Below, one piece after another: positions 25,052 through 38,756 of a stretch of 64,000 bases of DNA. Source of the DNA: Monosporascus cannonballus (taxonomy: Eukaryota > Ascomycota > Sordariomycetes > Xylariales); NCBI GenBank assembly GCA_004154925.1, contig QJNS01000222.1, positions 62,001 through 126,000 on the forward strand. The letters run 5' to 3'. The notes beneath the pieces are model-generated. The model was given only the letters and a program-made list of their open reading frames with translations. It made no database searches and was not told where the DNA came from. Made by a program: the position numbers and the translations under genes. Position 1 is the stretch's first letter, and every line of letters starts with the position of its first letter.

Positions 25052-25446
25052 TATTATAATTTAACGGTTTTGGCTTTTTCGCGGACGGTTAAGGCTACGA
25101 AAAAATAAACTCCGATTATCGCCAAGAAGTTACGTAACCGGTTTAAAGGTTTTAAGGTGCCAAGCACCTTAAGCCCTTTAAGCCGGTAAAGGAGCTTAAA
25201 ACGCTTAATAAGCTTAAAGGTTTAAGCCGTTTAAATATCTTAAATTAAAACGAAAATATATACGCTTATTAATTTCATAATTTAAATAACTTTAATTTGC
25301 AATAATAATTCAATATTTAAAATATTTTTAATATTACAAAACATAATACGTTATTGTCTTTATTGCTTAGATTTTCACGATACTTCTGCGAATATAAACC
25401 CGTACGACTAAGATTTAATAATTAATTAAACCTCTTAGCCGTTATA
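25052..25446 (+). repeat. Element C 3' LTR, also abutting element X
   Basis: Begins TATTATAATTTAACGG and ends CGTTATA. U3 and U5 both match the LTR at 18532. What follows at 25447 is a gag leader equivalent to that after 18917, so this LTR sits at the head of X too. Confidence 0.88.
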
Positions 25447-28400
25447 CGTTATAAGCTCTTATTTAATAATACTGTTAAACTTTGAAAAATATCGCCGATA
25501 CTATATTTACTAACAAGCAGCTCGAATAGCTCATTTACGAAATCTCTAATAACCCGGATATCGGAATAAAATCCGAAAAAAAAAACAACTTCGTCTTTTT
25601 CGCGAAAAGGTTCTCCGACGCCTAGATACCATAAACGACCGCATTCTTTAATTTAAAAAAGATAATAATAATCTTATAACGTTCTTTTAAGCCGCTTATA
25701 AAAAACTTAAAGAAAAGCTCCTAAAACCAGAAAGTCTTTTCGAATAAACTAAGTTATTTAATTAAATTCTATTAAAAAACCAGGAAAAATCCTTAAACAT
25801 CTTAAGCTAGAACTTTTCGACGGAACTTTAACCAAATTACAATTATTCTTAACTTAATACCGAACATATTTTGGATATTTTCCTATTTAATTAATTTTAC
25901 CTATTATACGAATTAAATTTATAATCGAATAATTTATTAAAGTTAGGGCTATTTACTTTAAACTCGTTATAAAAAATATTTTTTTTATTAATCGAAAAAC
26001 GAAACCCAGAAATAATACGAATTTATAATAGTTACAAATAATTTAAGTAAATATTAACGAAAGGTTTCGAAATAACAAATAAAAATTAAAAGCAAAAATA
26101 CAAATTTAATAATTATAATAAAAAATTAATATTTAATTACGGTAATACGTTCGCTTAACTAATATTTAAATTAAATTAGGAATAAAAAATATTAATAACT
26201 AAATGTTTCGATAATTTAAAGAAAAAAATACAAATTTTTTTAAAACTTAATCGGCCTAATTATTTATTAAACTATATCTTTATAATAATTAAGATCGATA
26301 CCCGACAATATGCTTAGCGCACTAAAGGCACTAAAGGAAAAAATAATCACAAACCTCGATATATGGCTAATACTAGGACTTTTCGACGCGGTAACACTTT
26401 TTACAGCACGGAGCTAGGACCTATAAAGCTTAAAGCCACTTATAAGAAGAATTAAAGCCAAATCAAATATTTCATTTATAACAAAATGAGATATAAGGCA
26501 GCATAATATAAGGCATCTTAAAAGCCCCGTTAGGACAATTAAAAACCCGTATCTAAAGGATAATGTAAAAAGATTTAAAAAAAAACAGAAATAAATTCAT
26601 TAACATAATTCGGCCTAAGTATGTACCGGGCCCCCTATAATAAAAAATTTAATAAGGGATACGAAAAACTAAAAAACTGGCTTAATAAATATCGCAAACA
26701 TAATAAGAAAAACTACAAAGATGATTACGCGAATACTAGAATTAAATAAGAAATTTTTATCCCGGAACTCTAAATCGAGATAGCAAAAAGCATACTATAT
26801 ATTATCGACGACGAGAATATCTCGATTACGAAAAATGAAAATAATATATTTACGAACGAATTACCTATATATATTGTAAAGGAATCGATTTTCTACATAA
26901 AATCGGAAAGAATAAAAACGATAAATAATAATATTAATATTTTCTATTTATAATCTCAAATAATATTCACTAACTGGTCCAAACGGAAAACTAGTCTAAA
27001 AAAACAATACTCGTAAAAAACCCCTTTTTACCATTACGAATAATATAATTACTAAACGGAAAAAGATTTAATCTAGCATATAACAGAAAAACATTACCAA
27101 AAAAACCATTATAGACTTTCATTTTTAGTTAGTATTTACTATAAACTGTAACAAAAAAAGATTATTAAAGAAAAAATACGTTAACTTATAAACAAACTTT
27201 AAAACGACAGTTAATACGACGCATAATAGAATACGGTCGAAACTATAAAAAACAATTTACTTAATAAGGAAGAAAATTATAACAAAACCAAAAATAATTA
27301 ATATAATTCCAAACAATAATACGCTGGCAACAACAACAAAAATAATGACTTAACGCGCTATATATCGAAATACAAATAAAGTTTGACAAATTTTTAAAAA
27401 AAAATGAAAAGAAAAGAATTACGTATAAAAAAACTGCAAAATAACGAAACCCGGGGAAATTAATCGAAACTCCTAAAAAAAGCTTTAAAAGCAACGATAA
27501 AAGCCGTTAATACCTTAATTACTTTAAATATACGAATTAAAACGCATTAATATGCTGTAAGAATAAATTACGAAACTTTAAGCGGAAATTATATTATACT
27601 AAATATAATTAATAAGCTTAAGCTGCTATAAAGATATAAGTTAAAATCCTATATAGCTATAAATGCTAAAAGTTAATAATTCGCTTATAATAACGAAAAG
27701 ATTATATGCGAACTTAATTACTTCGAAATTTTTATTTAAGGACGATATAAAATAGTTAATTTCGACATCGTTTTACTTAAAATTACAATATAGTCTTAGA
27801 ATTATCATAAATACGTTAGTAAGCAATTTTAATTAATAAAAAAACCAACTAAATAAAATTCACCTTATACTCTATTAACCGACAAGAAAATCAAGATCTT
27901 AATATTCGATCCAAAATAATAACGAATATAGTTATCAAAATACAACAGAAGTCTTATCACCTAAAAAGACAAAACACAAAAAAAATAAACATTAAAGTAA
28001 AATACGACGTATTATTACTACTATTAAAACGAAATTAAAACAACGAAATAACAATCTAATATAACAGCTCCAAAAGTTAAAGAATTTAATTAATATACTA
28101 CTATGATACCACAGATACAAACAATTTTTAAGAAAAGAACTCGATACGAAATTACTAGAACATAACGAATAAAATTATAAAATAATCTTTAAAAAGAGTT
28201 TTCGACGAAATTTTACCTTATATATAACTTTAACGTAAACAAATTAAGCGCTTTAAAAATATTTATAAAATCTATTGCAAAAAGGATAAATTCGATTGTT
28301 TAAAGTTATTAATAAAATACCTTGTATTTTTCGTAGTTAAAAAAAGAAAAAATACAATTTATAATTAACTATTAATAATTAAATTATATTACTATCAAAA

Positions 28401-28711
28401 TAAAGTATTAGTGTCTCTAATTACAGAAATTAAAACCCGATTGTACGAAACTTAATCATATACGATATTTGATCTTAAAAATAAATATAATCTTATTAAA
28501 AATAAAAAAGGATACGAATAAAAAATAACCTTTAAAACAAAATACGAATTATTTAAATACTTAGTTATACTAATAGAATTTCTAAACGTATTAATAACGT
28601 TTTAGCAAATAATAAATTATGTATTATAAATATACATTAATATTTTTGTTATATATTATATTAACGATCTTATTTTTTCGAAAATCGAAAAAGTACATAT
28701 AAGAAACGTTT

Positions 28712-28883
28712 TGTCAAGTGCTAAGGGGTGTACGCGTTAGGGCTACGTCACCTTTACGAGCTCGATGCGGGGGTCGGCTATATGTATGGGTGGTTTCTCC
28801 TCAGAAATAGAGAGAAAGGTCAGGTTTCAGACTGTTCTCAATAAATGGATTACCTTGCCACTCTAATCCAATAACACCTAATA
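28712..28883. repeat. Solo LTR S, essentially free of RIP
   Basis: A GC-balanced 172-bp block beginning TGTCAAGTGCTAAGGGG sits in the RIPed reverse transcriptase region of X. It has a TATATGTATGG string and an AATAAA-like signal (CAATAAATGG). Its flanks read CGTTT on the left and CATTT on the right, a 5-bp duplication with one G-to-A change. If those are the duplications, the right end is at 28883 (TAATA); an end at 28885 is also possible. No second copy or internal region is present. Confidence 0.7.
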
Positions 28884-30482
28884 CATTTACAAAGTTTTTC
28901 AAACTTTATAAAACGTAAAGCTATTAATTAACGTAGAAAAAACTTAATTTTATATTTCGAAAATAAAATATTTAAAATATATTATTATTTAAAAATATTT
29001 TAAGATAAACTTAAAAAGAAATCGTTATAATTACAAAATAATAAACGTTAATTATAATTAAAAAATGCGGAAATTTCTTAAATTCGTTAATTATTACAAA
29101 AAGTTTATTTAATATTTGAATAAAATAATTATAACTTTAATTAATTTTATAAAGAAAAGATATTTAGGTAAACACCCGAAATAAAATAAAAGTATTTCGA
29201 AAATTTAAAAATATAATTATTAACGAATTAATATTAATTATATATAATCTAATTCACCTTATTAAAGTAAAAACCAATATTTCGAATTACGCGTGAAACG
29301 TAATAATTGAATAATAAAATAATCAAAATAAATTATATCTTATAGTATTTTTTCGTATAAATTAAAAGGAACCGAACTTAATTACAGCATTTCAAATAAA
29401 GAATTTATAGCTATCATTATAATTTTTGAAAATTTAGACATTTCTTAAAAAAAGTTCGTATTAGGTTAAGGTTTATACGGATTATCAAAATCTTACCCGT
29501 TTTATTATAACCAGAGAACTTATAAGACGGTAATTAAAATATGTAAAGAAGTTAGCAAATTTCGATTTCGTTATCATTTATAGAAAAAGTTCGGAAAACG
29601 GCAAAACCGATATCCTAAGCAAGCGACCAAATCTCGAAAAAAAAATTGGTTAAAGTTAGCCATATAGTTTTTGACACTATTATAAAAAATATTTACGCCT
29701 ATAAGAAATTCCAATAATTCTAGCAGTACCTGTTGATATGTACTAGAAAATTTAGCAATATAACGACGTTTCTCGAAAAACCAAAAAGAATAAACAAAAT
29801 ATAAGTTCTAAAAGAATACTAGAAGAATTTGGTACGAAAAATATATAAATATCAGTTATATAGATATCTAGGAATCTACAAACTTCTATAATAAAAATAA
29901 TCGTTTAAAAAATATGACTGCAATATAACTTATATAATAAGACCAAGGTACGACGATATAAGCTATGCGAAAAATTATAACCATTACTAATATTGGAAAA
30001 ACTAAAGGAATCGGTTATTATAGATTTTATTATTAAATTTTCTTTATTTAAAAATTCAGCAATAGAAATATATTACGACAATATTTATATTATTATTAAT
30101 CGATTTACGAAATCTTTTTATTTTTTACCTTATTAAAAAATATAAATGTAGAATAAATAACATATATTTTATTTAGAAACATTTTCAGTATTTACGAATT
30201 ACTATATAAAATTATTTCTAATAAAAAAACCCCATTTGTCTTAAAGTTCTAGTAAAACTTTTTAATACAGATCGGTTTAAACTATAAATTATCTAGTATG
30301 TTCAAACTATAAACAAATAAATAAACAAAATTAACAAATTAAACCTTGAAAATTTATATACGATATTATATTAATTATGAATAAAACAACTATGTTATGA
30401 AATTACTAATCACGCAACTAGCTTATAATATTAGCTATTACGAAAATATCAAAACAATACTTGCGAACGCCAATTTCGGTTT

Positions 30483-30873
30483 TGTAACGGCTATGCGGTT
30501 TAACCAACTATTAAACCTTAAGTCGACGGGTTTATGTTAGCAGGAATATCGTGGGAATCTGAGCAATAGATATAGTAATATGTTACGTTTTGTAATTTTA
30601 AAGGTACCTTGGGTAACGATATTATATTATAAATTAAAGCTATTTAAATTATAGAAATAATAAACGTATATATCCTGATTCCTTTATTACTGCTTATTTT
30701 TGTTTAGCAAAGCCTTGTTAAATAGTTATTTAGTGCTGTTCAATCGTGCTTAGTCGTGTTTAGTTGTGCTTAGTTAAGACCTGTTAAGCACTGATTACGT
30801 AACCCTAAATTAACGTAATTTTATGATTTTGGCTAGACCGTTTTCGCAGGCCCAGCTAACTTGGGTTATAACA
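30483..30873 (-). repeat. Element E 3' LTR (left copy)
   Basis: On the plus strand it starts TGTAACGGCTATGCGG and ends GGGTTATAACA. U3 contains imperfect 10-bp repeats related to GTGCTTAGTC around 30731-30775. Confidence 0.92.
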
Positions 30874-33252
30874 CGATCTCCCCTTTCCCTAAGTTTTGCC
30901 TTTAAGATTTTTTTTTCCTTCTGGTAAGCCTTTTTTTTTCAAAATGTCGGCCTGCGTTATTAAAAATCGTCGTCAGGTTTTTTTGTCTATTACGTAATGT
31001 CAAAATTTGCTTTTTATTTTTGACAATTTCAGTTTTAAAGTTATGCTGTATTTTTTGTGCTTTTCTAAAGGCTGGAAATGCGAAAAGATAAAGAACGTTT
31101 CCAAATATAAAGTGTATATTAAACGTAGCTATCTTTATGATAATAACGGTATTCCCTTTTCCTTTTTAGAGAATATTCGTGCCGAAAATTAACGTATAGA
31201 ATGTAAAAAGGTATTTGTGGAGGAACGTTTTTTGAAACTGCAAAAATGCTATTAATAAGAAATGAATAAGGCCATTATGCGGTTGATCCGTTTTCGAAAA
31301 CAGAAGGCGTTTTTTCGTTCGTAAGGGATTAAAATGGTATAATAAGAATTGTAATCGCTAAAGGAGCTGGAGGAGCAAAAGCGTTAGGAGCAGGAATAGT
31401 TGGAGGCCGCCGTTACGGTTATTATGTTAGCATAGGCCGCAATCGACTGGCCTAATATTTTTGCTATTAATTGGTTAACTGTTAATTAGGATGCGCCCGT
31501 CGTTATTGGTAAAAGTTTTTTAATAGGCGTTAGGCGTTAATAAGATTTTTAGCGGATTCTTAGATATTTTCGAAATTTGGGTGCTTTTTCCATTTGATTA
31601 GGTACCGAGTAAGTCCGTTTTATTTTTGTATACCGAAAATCTTTTTCATTTTATATACCTATTTGTCCTTTATTTTTATATCGTTTTATGCCGTATACAC
31701 CTTAATTATATTTATTGCTAATTCGAGTAAAAAAACATAAAAAATTAAATAAAGTTTGATTTTCGGTAAAACTTCTAATTAATAATTATTTTTTAAAACT
31801 TTTTTATTAATTTTATATAAACCAATATATTTAAAATTAAGTTTTTTATTAGGTTTTTTTATTTAAATATTTCTATAACGAAAAAAATTATTTTTTCTTT
31901 TTCGAAAATTAATCCTTTTAACCTTTTTTAATTATAATATTTGGTTATTTGATTTCGTATAAATTTCAGCTTTATTTTTATTTTTTAATATAATTATCGT
32001 AATTATTTTAACGTAAGAATTATTTTAATATTAATTGGACCGTCGTTACGTATTTTTTTATAAATCTTTGAAATAAAACCAAAATTTACGTTTATAGGTA
32101 TTATTTTAATACTTTCGTAATAGCTAATATTATAAGCTAATTATGCAATTGGTAGTTTTTTAACCCAGTTATTTTATTCGTAATTAATATAATATCGTAA
32201 ATAAGTTTTTAAAGTTTAATTTATTAGTTTTATTTATTTATCCATTTAAGGTTTAAATATATTAGATAATTTATAATTTAGGCCGATTTATATTATTAGG
32301 CCTTATTAAAATTTAAATACAAATATTAATTTTCTGTTTGATATAATTTTTATTGGTAATCCATATATATTAAAAATATATTTGAAGAAAATATATGCCA
32401 ATTGTTCGGCGTCTGTATTTTTATAATATGGTAAAAAATAAAAAAATTTCGTAAATCGGTCGACGATTACGAAAATGCTATTATAATATATTTTTGTAAT
32501 TAAATCTTTTGATATAGAAAGTTTAATAATAAAGTCAAATATAACTAAATATTATAGTCGCTTTACGACTAGTAATAGCTATAATTTTCCGTATAGCTTA
32601 TATTATTAAGTCTTTATTTTAGCGTAAATATCGTATTGCCGTACGATTTTCTGTACCGTTAATTTCATTTTAGAAAAGGAATATATGCATTTAAATCGTT
32701 TTAAGGTTTTGTAAATTCCTGGATATCTATATAACTAATATTCGTATATTTTTCGTACTAAATCCTTTTGATATTCTTTTGGTATTTATATTTTGTTTAT
32801 TCTTTGGTTTTCTGAAAAATTATCGTTATATTATTAGATTTTCTGATATATATTGCTAAGTACTGTCCAAATTGTCGTAATCCGTTATAAGCGTAAATAT
32901 TCTTTTATGATAATATCGAAAATTATATAGCTAACTTTGATTAATTTTTCTTTAAAATCTAGTTACTTATTTAAGGTATTTACTTTGCCGTTCTTTAAGC
33001 CCTTTTTATAGATAATAACGAAATCGAAATTCGCCAATTTTTTTGCGTAACGAAATTATCGTTTTGTAAATTCCCTAGTTATAATAAATCGGGTAAAATT
33101 TTAATAATTTATACAAATTTTAATCTGGTACAAGTTTTTTTTTTAAAAGTGCCTAAACTTTCGAAATGCTATAATAATAGCTATAAATTTTTTTATTTAA
33201 AATACCGTAATTAAGTTCGGTTCCTTTTAATTTATATAAAAAATGCAATAAG

Positions 33253-33417
33253 TGTAAAGAGCTGTATACGCAGTAGCTAAGGATATGGGCCATAACAGGT
33301 TTATTAAGAAATCTAGGGAACAGCTAAGAAAATACGTAGGAGCAGTTAGTTATATATATAGGAGCCACGAGATTAACGCTATGTTAATTCTTTTACTAAG
33401 GCCTTTGGCCCGTAATA
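33253..33417 (-). repeat. Element H 3' LTR (left copy)
   Basis: 165 bp, plus-strand start TGTAAAGAGCTG, end GGCCCGTAATA. Next to the polypurine tract of H. Confidence 0.88.
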
Positions 33418-34600
33418 TAACCTCCTTCTTTAGATCTAATCCTTATTTTTTTCCTGTTACGCAGCAGACGTTTATTTGTAATATTTTCTTAAGGACCTTG
33501 TTATAAGGCGGCGATATTCGCAAATTCTAATCCAAAAGGTTTTCCGACGATCACGGGGAAACCACGTTGTATGTTTTACGCCCGTACGTTTTTGGCGCGT
33601 TACGCGCTATTAATTTTATATTTTTACGTTATTTTTTTAAAGCTTTTTTTCTGTTAGTTCTTTTAACGTTTCGTAAACGTCGAACTTATCTAAGTTTTCC
33701 TAGGTTTTATCGAACGCTTCCGCAATTATTTTTTATCGTTTAAGTAATAACGGAATTTTTAGGGCCTTATTAACGTTAATATGTCGGACGGCAACTTCCT
33801 TTCCTTTGGGATAATTCCTCCGAAAATGCCCCGTTTCGCCATATCCTAAATAACGCCCTTTTATTCGTTAATAACGTTTATGTTAATAGTTAACGGTTAA
33901 CGTACCGATTTTCATATTTTTTATAATATCGCCCTCCGATTAGAAAATTATTACGCGCAAATACGCCGGGGTAAAAACTATTAAAAACGATATTTCCGAA
34001 CGGCAAAAAAGCTGCGCGAATTTTTCCCAAGTATTAAATTACCTTTCGTAATCTCGTTGTTTTTTCGTTTCGGCGTTAAGGCCCGAAATTAATAGGAAAA
34101 TTTTGGTTTTATCCGGCTATTCGTTTTTTCCGGCCTAATAAAAAACATTTTCGAATATAGGAACGTATTCGGACGCCGTTTAAGCGTTACGTTAACGCAA
34201 TTTGGTTAAATATTAACCAGTTTTTTATTTTTTATTGGATTTTTTTAAGATAACGGCGATATAATTTAAGAAAGTTAAGGAATTCGGCTTTTTTAAGATT
34301 TTTTGTATATACGGCAGAAACGTCGATTTTTGAAATTAACGGCTAAGGGTTCCCCAGATATAAAAAAATTACTTACAATTTTTATTAATCGTTTTTCCGT
34401 TAACAAATAACTTCCCATCCATTTCGAACCTTTAGGCGTTATAATTCTTACGGCCTTATAATTCGCGAATAATTCGTAAAACCTAACGGCGCGGTTTTTC
34501 GGTATTTATAGCAAATAAGCTGCGTACGAATAACGAATGCGTAGCGTTGGCGTACTTTTTACGGCGACGGACCGTTCGCAAAAAAGGAGATTTCTTAATA

Positions 34601-34765
34601 TGTAAAGGGCTGCATACGCAGTAACTAAGGATATGGGCCATATTAGGTCTATTAAAAAATCTAGGAAACAGCTAAAAAGATGCGTGGAAGCAGCTAGCTA
34701 TATATATAGGAGCCACGGGATTAGCGCTATGTTAATCCCTCCACTAGAGCTCTTGGCCCGTGACA
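34601..34765 (-). repeat. Element H 5' LTR (right copy)
   Basis: 165 bp, plus-strand start TGTAAAGGGCTG, end GGCCCGTGACA with canonical ends. Less mutated than the left copy. Confidence 0.88.
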
Positions 34766-37700
34766 ATAAGATATAATTTGCCTTAATTATTTCGTTATCC
34801 GATTATTATGTTTAATACGTAATCCGAAATATTGGTTTTTAACTTAACGGAACGGTTTAAATCGTATATAATTAGTACTAACTCGTTAATAATCGCATCC
34901 TTAATATCTTGAAATACTTTTTTCGTATTTGGCGTTTATTTAAATTCTTTTCTTTTTTCGTAAAATTCGTTAAGGGTATAATTATTTTGCTAAAGTTTCG
35001 AATAAATTTCCTATAATAATTAGCGAATCCAAAAAATATCTACATCTTTTTAACCGTTATTGGCGTGTGTTATTTTATAATTATAGCGATTTTCTTAAGG
35101 TTTATTTTAATATATCCTAAGGTAATAATATGTCCTAAATATTTCATTTTCTATATATGGAATTAACTTTTTTCCGTATTAATAAGTAACTTTATATCCT
35201 ATAAAGTTTAAAGAACTTTATGAACGTATCTTGTATATGCTTTTTTTGTTTCCGAAAAAATAAAAATGTCGTTAAAATAGCAAATAACGAAAATATCGAG
35301 ATATTTTCGTAGTACGTAATTAATTATTCGCTGGAAGGTTGCTGGTACGTTCATAAGTCTTATTAATATAACTAAATATTCAAATAATTTGTATTTTATT
35401 TTGAAGGTTATTTTTTATTTATATTCTTTTTTAATCCTAATAAGGTTATATTTATTTTTAAGATCGAATATTATAAACCATTTAATTCCTTAAAATTGGT
35501 CTTTTATTTCCGTAATTAGGGGTAATGGTATTCGATGTTTTATAATAATATCGTTTAATTGCCGATAGTTAACTATAAGTCGTAATTTTCCGTTCTTTTT
35601 TAGTACGAAAAATATTAAGTATTTTGTCGGTAATTTTAAAAGTTAAATCTATATTTTTTATAACCGATTTTCTAGGTATTTTTTAAAAATGCGTAATTCG
35701 TTTTCGTTAAGGTTATAAATAAGGTAAAATTTCGTTAAAAATCCTTTTTAAGGATTATTTCATAGTTTTATTCGTTATGTTCTAGTAATTTCGTATCAAA
35801 TTCTTTTTTAAAAGCTATTTATATCTGTAGTATTATAATAATATATTAATTAAATTTTCTAACTTTTGGGGCTATTATTCTTATTATTTTAAATTGTTAT
35901 TTAATTACTTTAATTTTGCTTTGATAGTAATAACAATACGTCGTATTTTTTTAATACTCGTTTTCTTTTTTATATTTTATTTTTTTGGGCAATAAAATAT
36001 CTATCGTATCTTTATGCCTGCATTTATTACTATTATTAATCGAATATTAAAATCTTAATTTATTTTTCTTTCGTTTGTTAATAAGAAATAAAATAAATTT
36101 TACCTGGTTAGTTTTACAGTTAATTAAAATTCCGTATTAGCGTATTTATAATAATTTTAAGATTATATCGTAAATCCTAAATAAAATAATATCGAAATTA
36201 ATTGTTTGATATTATTTTTTAATACAAATCTCGAGATAATTAATTTGCGTATAATTTTTCAATTATTATAAATAAATTCCTAATTTTCGATATTTATCGT
36301 TATATAAGGTTTTAACTTATATCTTTATAATAATTTAAGTTTATTAACTATATTTAATATAATGTAATTCGCGCCCAGAGCTCCGTAATCCATTATTATA
36401 ATATATTAATACGTTCCGATTTGTATTTCTAAGGTGATAAAGTTATTAATGTTTTCTATCGTCGCATTTAAAGCCTTTTTTAGGAATTTTTTAATTTTTT
36501 TAGGTTTCGTTATTTTGCGGCTTTTTTATAAGTAACTTTTTTTTTAATTCCTATTCGAACCTATCGAGCCTTATTTGTAGTTTTTCGTTTAACGCGTTAA
36601 ATTATTATATCTGTTGTTATTACCGTTATATTGGTCTTTTGAATCGTATTAATTTTTTTTAATTTTTTTTACAGTTTCTTTTTTTATCGAATAAATTATT
36701 TTCTTATATTTACGACTATATCTTATTATACGTCGTCCTAATTATCGTTCTAAAGATTTTCTATAAATTAACGTATTTTTTAATAACCTTTTTTTTAAGA
36801 ATTTATAATAAATGTTAACTAAAAATGAAAATCTGTAATAACTTTCTAATAGTGCTTTTTTACCGTATGCTGGATTAATTCCTTTTCCGTTTAATAATTG
36901 CATTATTTATAATAATAAAAGAAGTTTTTTTGCGGGCATTACTTTCTTTTTGGCCAACCTTTTGCTTCGGCCAGTTGCTGGATATTTCCTAAAGCTATGG
37001 TTCGAAAATGTCGATATTATTATTTATTATCCTTATTATTTCCGGTACGATTCGGAAAATCAAATCCCTTATAGTATATACGGGTAATTTGTTTGTAGAT
37101 ATATTGCTTTTATTTTTCGTGATCGGGATATTCTTATTGTCGACAATGTATGGTGTGCATTTTGCCATATTAATCAGGGGTTCCGGAACAGATTTCTTTT
37201 ATCTAATTCTAATGTTCGCGTAATTATCCTTATAATGTTTTCTGCTATGTTTACGATACTTATTAAGCCAGTTTTTTGGCTTTTGGCATTTTTTGTCGAA
37301 TTTTTTATCGTAATAATCTTTATTAGATTTTTTGTTATAAGTTTGATATATACTTGGCTTAAATTATGTTAATAGCTTTACTATCGTTTCCTTAATTATT
37401 TCTGGATTATTCCTCCGGTATAGAGGTCCAGTTATCTCATCGTGACTTTTTGGGCTTTTTGTATTTGTAAGCTTTATATCTTATTTTGCTATAATTAAAG
37501 CATTTAATTTGGCTTTAGTTTTGTCGATAGGTAGTGCCGAATTCTATAGGTCCTGGTGCCGTTCTATAAGAAATAAAGAGTGCGTTTCGTTTTTTCCCCT
37601 GGTTGGATTTGTTATATCCCGAACGTGGGGTATATTATCCCTTTTTCTCCTATTATTTTTTAAATTGCCGATTGTCGATTTTAATTACTTTTGCGATATA

Positions 37701-38366
37701 TTGGTCCAGGGCAATTAATCGTTTTATTCGAATAATTTTATTTTTTATATTATCCTTTAGCTTTTTGTAAAATATATCGATAAAGGTATCGGTTTCGTTA
37801 TTTCCCTATTTAGCCTTAGCCGCAAAATTTTTAAAAGTTATGGCGTATTTAGATATAGGTCCTTTTTATTAAAGTTATAAAAGTTATTAGGTTATAAATC
37901 GTTTTTTATCCGGATTACCGAAATTGTTACGTATTTTATTCTCGAAATTGGTATAAAATAAAAAAATTTTATTAATAAAGTTCTTTTTATTTAATTTTTT
38001 TTATTTTTAGAAAGTTTTTTATATTGGGCTTAATCAATTAACCGTATTTTTTATTAGGCATATTTTTATTATTAAAACCATATCTGCTAGATTATTAAGG
38101 TTTAGAAAACGAAGGTAAATTTGTGCTTAAATTAGGAAGATTTAAGGGTTGCCTTTTTTATTATAAGGTTTTGGCTTTTTAGGTTTTATGCGAGCAAAAA
38201 AGGGTTAAGTAAGTAACGTAACTTTAAGTTGTCAAACTTTTCTTTCCAGTTTCCGAATTCGAACCTAAAATTACTAAATAAGGGTTTCCTAAGTGCTAAT
38301 CGATATTTTAACAGTGTTAAATATTATTTAGAATTTGACGGTATTACTAAATAAAAGCTTGTAACG

Positions 38367-38756
38367 TATAACGGCTATACGGTTTAACCAATTATTAAAC
38401 TTTAAGTCGACGGGTTTATGTTAACAGGAATATCGTAAGAATCTAAGCAATAAATATAATAACGTATTACGTTTCGTAATTTTAAAGGTACTTTAGGTAA
38501 CGATATTATATTGTAAGCTAAAGTTATTTAAATTATGGAAGTAATAAACCTATATATCCTGATTTTTTATTACTGCTTATCTTTGCTTAGCAGAGCCTTG
38601 TTAAACGATTGTTTAGTGCTGTTTAGTCGTGCTTAGTCGTACTTAGTCGTGCTTAGTTAAAACCTGCTGAACACTGATTACGTGACCCTGAACTAACGTA
38701 GCTTTGTGATCTTGGCTGGACCGTTTTCGCAGGCCCAGCTGATTTGGGTTGTAACA
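38367..38756 (-). repeat. Element E 5' LTR (right copy)
   Basis: Starts TATAACGGCTATACGG, ends GGGTTGTAACA. U3 holds an array of GCTTAGTCGT decamers at 38611-38658, more regular than in the left copy. Confidence 0.92.

Larger units (their letters stand above)
18532..25446 (+). mobile_element. Element C: Ty3/gypsy chromovirus
   Basis: LTRs at 18532-18917 and 25052-25446 in the same orientation; total 6.9 kb. The internal region follows the order of A: gag, a decayed zinc knuckle near 19955-20005, reverse transcriptase with YLDD now YLNN at 22185-22196, RNase H, integrase and a chromodomain near 24285-24430. It is the most heavily RIPed copy. No clean target duplication is visible: TCGTA precedes it and CGTTA follows the 3' LTR. 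The 3' LTR runs straight into a second gag region (element X), so it is shared or recombinant. Confidence 0.88.
33253..34765 (-). mobile_element. Element H: small gag-only non-autonomous LTR element
   Basis: Two 165-bp LTRs (33253-33417 and 34601-34765, plus-strand start TGTAAAGAGCTG or TGTAAAGGGCTG) flank only 1183 bp. The ATAAG duplication is exact (33248-33252 and 34766-34770). On the minus strand a purine tract (AAAGAAGGAGG) lies directly before the 33253-33417 LTR, fixing the orientation. The internal minus frame encodes a gag-like sequence ending in a decayed zinc knuckle (GYGETGHFRRNYP, near 33845-33800). I find no protease, reverse transcriptase or integrase. It is nested in E, and its LTRs are unlike those of E, so it must have been mobilised by another element. 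Confidence 0.85.
30483..38756 (-). mobile_element. Element E: chromovirus in the integrase of X, contains H
   Basis: LTRs at 30483-30873 and 38367-38756 are inverted relative to A; the duplication is GGTTT (30478-30482 and 38757-38761). Without H the element is 6.76 kb. Read on the minus strand from the right: gag, a decayed zinc knuckle near 37506-37456, reverse transcriptase with YFND at 35279-35268, insertion of H, integrase, and a chromodomain near 31700-31540. The plus-strand open frames in this span are shadows of the antisense element. Heavily RIPed. Confidence 0.92.

Noticed and set aside
33253..34765. H as a DNA transposon with inverted ends
   Set aside because: Its ends are direct repeats with TG...CA termini, a 5-bp duplication and a polypurine tract, so it is an LTR element.
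37008..37718. Plus-strand open frames with strings of Ile/Leu/Phe, membrane-like
   Set aside because: They lie antisense to the gag of element E (minus strand). Same artefact.
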